From contig NZ_JARXYR010000002.1 in assembly GCF_029893635.1 (NCBI RefSeq), positions 2,703,001 to 2,767,000 of the forward strand: a stretch of 64,000 nt of DNA, read 5' to 3'. The notes below the pieces were generated by a model. That model was given only the letters and a program-made list of their open reading frames with translations. It was not told the DNA's origin and searched no databases. Numbering within the stretch: position 1 is the stretch's first letter; every line of letters starts with the position of its first letter. This DNA is from Variovorax sp. TBS-050B. Lineage in GTDB: Bacteria; Pseudomonadota; Gammaproteobacteria; Burkholderiales; Burkholderiaceae_C. The translations under genes and the position numbers were made by a program. Below, in pieces: positions 16,177 to 22,442 of the stretch.

Positions 16177-17424
16177 TCAGAACAGCGACGCGGTGGTCGC
16201 CACCGGCTCCGCGCGCCCGCGCGCGGCGGGCGTGCCGGCGGGCGCGAGCGCCTCGGGGCTGTCGGCCCTCGCGAGCGCGCCCACGCGCACGCCCAGGAGG
16301 CGCAGCGGCCGCTCCAGCGGCACGCGCTTGAGGCACAGGCCGCCGGTGTGGCGGATCGTCTTCGCGTCGTTGGTGAAGCGGTCGATCGTCTGGTCGCGCG
16401 TGGCGATCTTGAAGTCGTCGTAGCGCAGCTTGATGCCGATGGTCTTGCCGACGTAGCCCTTGCGCTGCAGGTCCTCGGCCACCTTGGTGCACAGGTGCGT
16501 GAAGATCGCGCCCAGTTCGGCGCGGTCGCGCACCGCATGCAGGTCGCGCTCGAAGGTGGTCTCGCGGCTCATCGAGACCGGTTCGCTCTCGGTGACCACC
16601 GGCCGGTCGTCGCGGCCCCAGGCCACCTCGTGCATCCAGGCGCCGGTCGACTTGCCGAAGTGCTCGATCAGCCAGCCGCGCTCGCAGGCGGCGAGCTGGC
16701 CGATGGTCTCGATGCCCAGGCGCTTGAGCTTCTCGTCGGCCTTGGGGCCGATGCCGTTCACCTTGCGGCAGGGCAGCGGCCAGATGCGGGTCTCGAGGTC
16801 CTCCTCGTGGACGATCGAGATGCCGTTGGGCTTGTTGAATTCGCTCGCCATCTTGGCAATGAGCTTGTTGGGCGCCACGCCGATCGAGCAGGTCAGGCCG
16901 GTGGCGTCGAAGATCGCCTTCTGGATCAGCCGCGCCAGCGTGCGCCCGCCCTCGCGCTGGCCGCCGGGCACCTCGGTGAAGTCGATGTACACCTCGTCCA
17001 CGCCGCGGTCCTCCATCACCGGCGCGATGTCGGTGATGATCTTCTTGAAGGTGCGCGAGAACTGGCGGATCTCGTCGAAGTCGACCGGCAGCAGGATCGC
17101 CTGCGGGCAGAGCTTGGCGGCCTTCATCAGGCCCATGGCCGAGCCCACGCCGAACTGCCGCGCCGGGTAGGTGGCGGTGGTGATCACGCCGCGGCCCACG
17201 TAGTCCCTGAGGCGCGCGAAGGCCTCGACCGGAATGTCGGCCAGCGTGCCGCCGGGCGGCAGGTTGCGCAGCGCCTCGTCCACGCTGCGCCGGCCGCCGC
17301 CGATCACCACCGGCAGGCCCTTGAGCTGCGGATAGCGCAGCAGCTCGACCGACGCGTAGAAGGCGTCCATGTCGAGGTGGGCGATGCGGCGGATCGGGGG
17401 CTTGGGCACGGGCGGAGGGCTCAC
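16177..17424 (-). CDS. dinB: DNA polymerase IV (Y-family)
   Basis: A 415-residue translesion polymerase. GTG at 17424 is used, with a second GTG at 17409 as the alternative; the conserved fold starts soon after with HLDMDAFYASVE (metal-binding Asp). The second metal site reads GVDEVYIDF where many homologues have SxDE. The thumb and little-finger region begins near GIGPKADEKLKRLGI and continues through SMSRETTFERD. The C-terminus ends TTASLF, a plausible sliding-clamp binding tail. It copies past damaged bases with low fidelity and is often SOS-controlled; I see no clear LexA box in the 144 bp upstream. The divergent neighbour is the RNase A-like toxin. Confidence 0.93.
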   Translation of the reverse strand: MSPPPVPKPPIRRIAHLDMDAFYASVELLRYPQLKGLPVVIGGGRRSVDEALRNLPPGGTLADIPVEAFARLRDYVGRGVITTATYPARQFGVGSAMGLMKAAKLCPQAILLPVDFDEIRQFSRTFKKIITDIAPVMEDRGVDEVYIDFTEVPGGQREGGRTLARLIQKAIFDATGLTCSIGVAPNKLIAKMASEFNKPNGISIVHEEDLETRIWPLPCRKVNGIGPKADEKLKRLGIETIGQLAACERGWLIEHFGKSTGAWMHEVAWGRDDRPVVTESEPVSMSRETTFERDLHAVRDRAELGAIFTHLCTKVAEDLQRKGYVGKTIGIKLRYDDFKIATRDQTIDRFTNDAKTIRHTGGLCLKRVPLERPLRLLGVRVGALARADSPEALAPAGTPAARGRAEPVATTASLF

Positions 17425-17568
17425 GCCGCCGATTGTCTCGCGGCCCGGCGGTCTCTGCTGCGGCGCGCCGATCGCATGCCAGAATGCGGGCCGACAACGG
17501 CCCCGGGCAGCCCCCGGCGCGACCGTCCGATGGCATGAAGCAAGGCATGGCAACGAAAGGAATCCGGC

Positions 17569-18414
17569 ATGGATGACGAAGTCGAAGGTATGACCATCGC
17601 GCTGACGCCGGTGCAGATGGCGGCGGTGCTCGGCAACGAGGAGGTGCCCGAATCCGCGAGCCTCAGCAACCGGATCTGGGGCACGGTCGGGCTCGTGGGC
17701 GGGGTGGTCGAGCTGCTCGGCGCCGGCGTGCTGTGCGTCGCGCCCGAGCCCACCATGGTCACCAAGGCCGGCTGCGTGGTGCTCGGCGTGCACGGCTTCG
17801 ACACCCTCGCGACCTCGGGCCGCCAGGTCTGGACCGGCGTGCCGCAGCGCACCGCCACCGCCGTGACCGCGAGCTCGGCCGCCGAGGCGCTCGGCGCCTC
17901 GCGAGAGACCGCCGAGGGCATCGGCCTCGCGGTCGACATCGCGGTGCCGCTGACCGTGGCGGCCGGCCTCGGCGCGGCGCGCGTGATCGCGGTGCGCGCC
18001 AGCAGGTTCCGGCTCGACCCGGTCGACCTGCTGCGGCATGAAGGACCGGCGGGCACGAAGATCGGCGGCCATGCGATCCGGGAGCATGTCGGCAAGACAG
18101 AAGTGGAACTGTTCCAGCGGCTGGCGAACAAGCCCTCGCTGCCCAAGGTGTCCTCGTTCCACAACCTCGACGTGGCGGAGCGCGCCATCAGCGCCACCGT
18201 TCGTGCCAACGCCAGAGCCATCAAGGCATGGTCGCGCTCGGCCGCCGTGGGCTCCAAGCCCATGGCCTTCGAGCACAACTTCGGCAGCGTGGTGGGCATC
18301 GGCGTGCAGCGCGGCAGCACCACCGTGAGCCAGCTGAGCAACGTGCGCGTGATCCTCAACATGAAGAGCTACAACGGGATGCCGTACTACATCCTGACGG
18401 CGCATCCCTTCTGA
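17569..18414 (+). CDS. Polymorphic toxin with C-terminal RNase A-like (CdiA-CT type) domain
   Basis: A 281-residue protein with two parts. Residues about 30-145 are Gly/Ala-rich and hydrophobic (WGTVGLVGGVVELLGAGV and similar), like the pre-toxin or translocation regions of contact-dependent effectors. Residues about 160-281 match the bacterial RNase A-like toxin domain first described in CdiA of Yersinia kristensenii: GGHAIREHVGKTEVEL (H168, H173), AERAISATVRANARAIKAW, and the end YYILTAHPF. The family's final T-x-Y is T277-A-H279 here. Such domains degrade RNA in target cells. There is no signal peptide and no VgrG, PAAR or CdiB gene nearby, so the delivery route is unknown. A CdiI-like immunity gene follows after 19 bp. 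Confidence 0.82.
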   Translation: MDDEVEGMTIALTPVQMAAVLGNEEVPESASLSNRIWGTVGLVGGVVELLGAGVLCVAPEPTMVTKAGCVVLGVHGFDTLATSGRQVWTGVPQRTATAVTASSAAEALGASRETAEGIGLAVDIAVPLTVAAGLGAARVIAVRASRFRLDPVDLLRHEGPAGTKIGGHAIREHVGKTEVELFQRLANKPSLPKVSSFHNLDVAERAISATVRANARAIKAWSRSAAVGSKPMAFEHNFGSVVGIGVQRGSTTVSQLSNVRVILNMKSYNGMPYYILTAHPF

Positions 18415-18433
18415 ACGCCGCGGTCGAATCGCC

Positions 18434-18712
18434 ATGAAGCGCTACGAACTCATCGACAACCTCACCAAGGTCTACTTCGGCCAGGACTACGAATACTTCG
18501 GCGAGACCGGCGCCGAAGTCATGGCCGAGTACCGCAAGGCCTGCACGCCCGCCGAACTGGAGGCGCTGCGCGTCGAGATCGTCGATTTCATGCGCTCGCA
18601 CCCGGACCTCGAAACCGACTTTCCACGCTGGTTCGAGCGCCCGGCCCAGCCGGAAGACTTCGGGTCCACGCTGCGCGAATTCCTCGAGCACGTGCTGGCC
18701 GCACTGAAGTAG
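18434..18712 (+). CDS. CdiI-type immunity protein (copy 1)
   Basis: A 92-residue acidic, soluble protein. Its pattern (MKRYELIDNLTKVYFGQDYEYFGETG then EFLEHVLAAL) matches the contact-dependent inhibition immunity family seen next to RNase A-like CdiA toxins. The expected role is to bind the toxin's catalytic cleft in the cytosol and protect sibling cells. It starts 19 bp after the toxin stop, so the two should be co-expressed. A paralogue with 61 of 92 aligned residues identical lies at 19503-19787. Confidence 0.82.
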   Translation: MKRYELIDNLTKVYFGQDYEYFGETGAEVMAEYRKACTPAELEALRVEIVDFMRSHPDLETDFPRWFERPAQPEDFGSTLREFLEHVLAALK

Positions 18713-18754
18713 CCGGGGATGCCGCCGCCGCCGGGCGTGCGGCGCGGGTGGGTG

Positions 18755-19393
18755 TCAGCGCGGATCGGGCGCCCAGGTCGCTGGCGCCGTGTCGCCCGGC
18801 CACATCGGCGGCCCGGGCTCCTTCGCAAGAGCGGCCACGAGCTTCGCGGTGCGCTCGCGCAGCGGCGCGATGCGGGCCTGCAGACCGGCCCTGGGCAGCG
18901 CGACGGCCAGGCCCGGGTCGTCGTCGGTCTCCGGATCGCGCTCGCGGATGTAGAGCGTGCCGTTGCGCGCCCAGATCTCCACCGCCCAGCCCTGGTCCTG
19001 GTCGTCGTAGACCAGGCCTTCGTCCGGGCCGGCCAGCGCCCGGAGCACGGTGTCGATGGCCGCGAAGCTGTCGTGCCAGGGAAAGGACAGGTGCACGTCC
19101 GCAGCCTCGTTGTCGAGCCGCAGGTCGAGCCGGAAGTAATGCTGCACCTGGTCGAAGCGCAGGCCCTGGCGGCGCGCCAGAGCCGCGAGGCGGGCATAGT
19201 AGGCGGCGAGCTCCGCCTCGTGACCGGGCACCTCCACGCTGCGCGCCCGCAGGCGTTCCGCGCGCGGAAACGAAGGCAGCGTGAGCGGCGCGGGCGGCAG
19301 GTGGGCCACGGCGCGGAGTTCTTCCGAGAGCAGAAAAGCGATCTCGGGCTCGAGCGAGTCGATCGGCTTGGCGTCGGCGAACCAGGATTCCAC
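18755..19393 (-). CDS. Hypothetical protein between two immunity genes
   Basis: A 212-residue soluble, acidic protein. GTG 19393 is chosen because AGGAG lies six bases upstream; a longer ATG form would run into the promoter of the next gene. I do not recognise a family. It has a helical middle (EAELAAYYARLAALARRQGL) and a beta-rich part with AVEIWARNGTLYIRERDPETDDDPG. It lies on the opposite strand between two CdiI paralogues, so it could be an unrelated insertion, another immunity-type protein or a regulator of the module; position is the only clue. Confidence 0.6.
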   Translation of the reverse strand: MESWFADAKPIDSLEPEIAFLLSEELRAVAHLPPAPLTLPSFPRAERLRARSVEVPGHEAELAAYYARLAALARRQGLRFDQVQHYFRLDLRLDNEAADVHLSFPWHDSFAAIDTVLRALAGPDEGLVYDDQDQGWAVEIWARNGTLYIRERDPETDDDPGLAVALPRAGLQARIAPLRERTAKLVAALAKEPGPPMWPGDTAPATWAPDPR

Positions 19394-19502
19394 ATGCGCT
19401 CCTCGGGTGGTCGAGCGGCCGATGGTAGCGGCATGGCACGGCGTGGCATGCTTGCGCACCGATCTCGACCACCACCCGCAGCAGCAGAAGAAGAGAAGCC
19501 CC

Positions 19503-19787
19503 ATGAACCGCTACGAACTCATCGAGAACCTCACCCAGGTCTACTTCGGCCAGGATGCCGACCTGCTCTACGGCGAGACCGGCGCCGAGATCATGGCCGA
19601 CTACAACCAGGCTTCCACGCCGGCCGAGCGCGCGGCGCTGCGCGCCGAGATCGCCGATTTCCTGCAGACCCACACCGCGCTCGAAGCCGATTTCGCGCGC
19701 CTGTTCGAGCGTGCCTGGCAGCCGCCGGACTTCGGATCGAGCGCGCGCGAATTCCTCGACCACGTGCTCGCCGCGCTCGCGCCCTGA
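19503..19787 (+). CDS. CdiI-type immunity protein (copy 2, orphan)
   Basis: A 94-residue protein closely similar to the immunity protein at 18434-18712 (61 identical of 92 aligned, one gap): MNRYELIENLTQVYFGQDAD, YGETGAEIMADY, and EFLDHVLAAL. It has no toxin gene of its own beside it. It may protect against a variant toxin from other strains, a common pattern for orphan immunity genes, or may be a duplicate left by toxin exchange. Most differences lie in the middle helices, where toxin contacts would be expected to vary (inference). Confidence 0.8.
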   Translation: MNRYELIENLTQVYFGQDADLLYGETGAEIMADYNQASTPAERAALRAEIADFLQTHTALEADFARLFERAWQPPDFGSSAREFLDHVLAALAP

Positions 19788-19820
19788 CGAGGCTTGCCTC
19801 GGCCGCCCGCTCGGGCCATC

Positions 19821-20393
19821 ATGCACGGCATGCAAACCGTCGCATCCATCCTGTGGCGCAGGCTCGACGCACCGGGCCATGACGCCTGCCGGCTCGAACG
19901 CAACGCCACCGCGTGGCAGCTCGACGGCGCCGCCGTGTTCCGCCTCGAGGACGGCCGCATCGGCCAGCTCCACTACCGCGTGCGCTGCGACCTGCACTGG
20001 CACACCCAGTGGGGCACCGTGCGCGGCTGGCTCGGCGGTGAGGCCGTCGACCTCGCGATCGCGCGCGACGCGCGCGGCCACTGGAAGCTCAACGACCAGC
20101 CCGTGCCCGACCTCTCGCACTGCGTCGACCTCGACCTGGGCTTCACGCCCGCCACCAACCTGCTGCAGCTGCGCCGCATCCACCTGGCCGAAGGCGAGGG
20201 CGCCGATGCCCCGGCCGCCTGGGTCGACCTCGACGGCGGCGGCGTGCTCAGCGAGCTGATGCAGCGCTACGAACGCACCGGCGCCGATGCCTATGCCTAC
20301 GAGGCGAAGCGCTTCGACTACGCGGCCACGCTGCGCGTGACGGAAGACGGGTTCGTGCGGGACTACCCCGGGTTGTGGGCCGCCGAAGCCTGA
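19821..20393 (+). CDS. Putative glycolipid-binding family protein (DUF1089)
   Basis: A 190-residue cytosolic protein (ATG 19821, with 19830 as an alternative). SILWRRLDAPGHDACRLE, then QLHYRVRCDLHWHTQWGTVRG, and DLDLGFTPATNLLQLRR match the PF06475 glycolipid-binding family, whose structure is a lipocalin-like beta barrel. The function is inferred from structure in other bacteria and is not proven. It lies 33 bp after the orphan immunity gene and ends 3 bp before the convergent Bug gene. Confidence 0.82.
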   Translation: MHGMQTVASILWRRLDAPGHDACRLERNATAWQLDGAAVFRLEDGRIGQLHYRVRCDLHWHTQWGTVRGWLGGEAVDLAIARDARGHWKLNDQPVPDLSHCVDLDLGFTPATNLLQLRRIHLAEGEGADAPAAWVDLDGGGVLSELMQRYERTGADAYAYEAKRFDYAATLRVTEDGFVRDYPGLWAAEA

Positions 20394-20396
20394 GCT

Positions 20397-21398
20397 TCAG
20401 TCGAACTGCGCGCGATCCCCCGCCACCAGCGCGCGATTGCGCCGCCGGTCCGCCGCGATCTCCATCGCGAAGTCCTCGCTGCTGCCCGCGGCGGGAATGT
20501 TGTACGCGTCGCGCAGCCGTGCGCGCAGCGGCTCGCCGCCGAGCAGCCGGTTGATCTCGCCATTGAGCCGCTGCACCACGGCGGCCGGCGTGCGCGCGGG
20601 CGCGAAGACGCCGAAGAGCGAATCGCGGTTGGCGCGCTCGAAGCCGAGTTCGGCGAGCGTGGGCACCGCCGGCAGCGCCTCGATGCGCGCGGGCGCGCCC
20701 ACCGCGAGCGCGCGCAGCCGGCCGCTTTCGATGTACTGCAACTGCTGCGCGGCGACGTTGGTCGACAGCAGCTCGAACTGGCCGCTCAGCGCATCGTTGA
20801 GCTGCGGGCCGCCGCCCTGGTAGGGAATGTGCGTGATGTCGAGGCGGCCCTGCAGGCGCACCTGCGCGAGCACCATGTGCCCGATGGTCGCGACGCCCGA
20901 GGTCGCCCATCGCATCGCGCCCGGGCGGCTGCGCGCGATGGCGACGAGGTCTGCGAAGCTGCGGCCCGCGAAGGCCGGCGTGCCCACCACCAGCACCGGC
21001 GTGCGCATCACGCTCGCGACCGGCACGAAGGTGCGCAGCGGGTCGTAGGGCACGTGCGCGAGCAGCGGATGCAGCGTGAGCGGGCTGATGGCCGAGAAGG
21101 CGAGGGTGTGGCCGTCGGGCGCGGCGCGCGCAAGCGCATCCATGCCGACGCTGCCGCCCGCGCCGGCGCGGTTCTCGATCAGCACCGGCACGCCGAGCGC
21201 CTGCGCGAGCGGCTCGGCGAGCGCGCGCGCCATGCCGTCGCTGACGCCGCCGGGCGGGTACACCACGATGAGCCGGACCGGACGCTGCGGCCACGGCGGC
21301 GCGGCGGCGAACGCCCGGTGCGGCGCGGCGCATGCGGCCGCGAGCGCCGCGCCCGTCCAAGCCACGAAGCGCCGGCGGGCCGGCGGGCGCGGGCTCAT
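20397..21398 (-). CDS. Bug/TctC-family substrate-binding protein
   Basis: A 333-residue periplasmic binding protein. The N-terminus SPRPPARRRFVAWTGAAL has a twin-arginine look and is followed by a hydrophobic stretch ending near RAFAAA. Bug signatures are RLIVVYPPGGVSDGMAR, VLIENRAGAGGSVG and HIPYQGGGPQLND. AAGGA lies upstream of the start. The ATG overlaps the stop of the LysR gene by 4 bp, so regulator and binding protein are co-translated; the ligand may be the inducer of the divergent esterase operon (inference). Confidence 0.9.
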   Translation of the reverse strand: MSPRPPARRRFVAWTGAALAAACAAPHRAFAAAPPWPQRPVRLIVVYPPGGVSDGMARALAEPLAQALGVPVLIENRAGAGGSVGMDALARAAPDGHTLAFSAISPLTLHPLLAHVPYDPLRTFVPVASVMRTPVLVVGTPAFAGRSFADLVAIARSRPGAMRWATSGVATIGHMVLAQVRLQGRLDITHIPYQGGGPQLNDALSGQFELLSTNVAAQQLQYIESGRLRALAVGAPARIEALPAVPTLAELGFERANRDSLFGVFAPARTPAAVVQRLNGEINRLLGGEPLRARLRDAYNIPAAGSSEDFAMEIAADRRRNRALVAGDRAQFD

Positions 21399-22309
21399 GA
21401 GCGCGGGTCCTTGCGCGCGAGCTCGCGCAGCAGCGCCGCGAAATGCTGCGCCGGCAGGTTGTCTTCTTCCGCCCGCGACACCAGCGTGAGCGGCGCATCG
21501 AGCTGGCCGCCGTCGGCGAGGCGCGCATAGGCGATCGCATGCGCGTGCACGCCGGCCATCGAGGCCGGCACCACCGAGAGGCCGACACCGGCGGCCACGA
21601 GGTTCAGGTTGGTCATCATGCGATCGACTTCGGCCACCACGCGCGGGCGCAGGCCCTTGGCATGGCACAGCGCGAGCAGGTCGGCGTAGAGGCCGGGCGC
21701 GCCGGGGCGGCGCACGAGGATGATGCCTTCCTCGCAGAGCCTGGCGAGCGGCAATGCGCGGCTGCCCCTGCCGCGTGCAAGGCGATGGTCGCTGGGCATG
21801 GCGACCAGCACGGGCTCGCGCAGCAGCGTTTCGAACGAAAGCCCCTCGGGGCGCGCCACCGGCACGCGCAGCAGGCCGCAGTGCAGCCGGCCGGCCGCGA
21901 GCGCCTCGGTCAGTTCGGCGGCGTTGTCCTCGCGCAGCTGCAGCTCGACCCCCGGATGGGCGCGGCGGAAGGCGCGCAGCGCGCCCGGCATGAAGCGGTG
22001 CGCCGCGGCCGAGCTGGTGAAGCCGACGGCCAGCGTGCCCTCCTGGCCGCTCGCCACGCGCGCCATGCGCTGCTTCATCGCCTCCATGTCCTGCAGCATG
22101 CGCAGCGCCTCCACCTGGAACAGCCGGCCCGCGTCGGTGAGCGCCACGCCGCGCGGATGGCGGCGGAACAGCAGCACGCCGAGCTCGCGCTCCAGCGCCT
22201 TGATCTGCAGGCTCAGCGGCGGCTGCTGGATGCCGAGCTGCTCCGCGGCGCGCGTCATGTGGCCGGTCTCGGCCACGGCGGCGAAATACCTCAGCGCGCG
22301 GATGTCCAT
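21395..22309 (-). CDS. LysR-family transcriptional regulator
   Basis: A 304-residue regulator. The N-terminal helix-turn-helix is DIRALRYFAAVAETGHMTRAAEQLGI followed by QQPPLSLQIKALERELG (shown here as two parts of one domain, residues 2-45). The effector domain contains LAVGFTSSAAAHRFMPGALRAF and ends near residue 300. It resembles the BenM/CatR-type subgroup that senses aromatic or small carboxylic acids. It is divergent from a tannase-family esterase and overlaps a Bug gene, so it probably controls both. Confidence 0.92.
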   Translation of the reverse strand: MDIRALRYFAAVAETGHMTRAAEQLGIQQPPLSLQIKALERELGVLLFRRHPRGVALTDAGRLFQVEALRMLQDMEAMKQRMARVASGQEGTLAVGFTSSAAAHRFMPGALRAFRRAHPGVELQLREDNAAELTEALAAGRLHCGLLRVPVARPEGLSFETLLREPVLVAMPSDHRLARGRGSRALPLARLCEEGIILVRRPGAPGLYADLLALCHAKGLRPRVVAEVDRMMTNLNLVAAGVGLSVVPASMAGVHAHAIAYARLADGGQLDAPLTLVSRAEEDNLPAQHFAALLRELARKDPRS

Positions 22310-22442
22310 GGTTTGTCTCGCATATCTTTTTTATATCGAACAGGCCCTGTTATTTTATTTGACCCGAAGTCACGCCAAAACTATCGTCCGCCCGCCTGTT
22401 CAACAAGCGGTCCCGCGAGGCCGCATGCCGGAGACAAGATCC
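22310..22442. promoter_or_regulatory. Divergent promoter region, candidate LysR site
   Basis: This 133-bp gap is strikingly AT-rich compared with its surroundings. ATAT-N7-ATAT (22322-22336) and the nearby GAACAGGCCCTGTTATTTTATTT are candidate operator and promoter elements for the LysR gene and the esterase gene. GGAGAC at 22430-22435 is the ribosome site that sets the esterase start at 22443. Confidence 0.45.
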
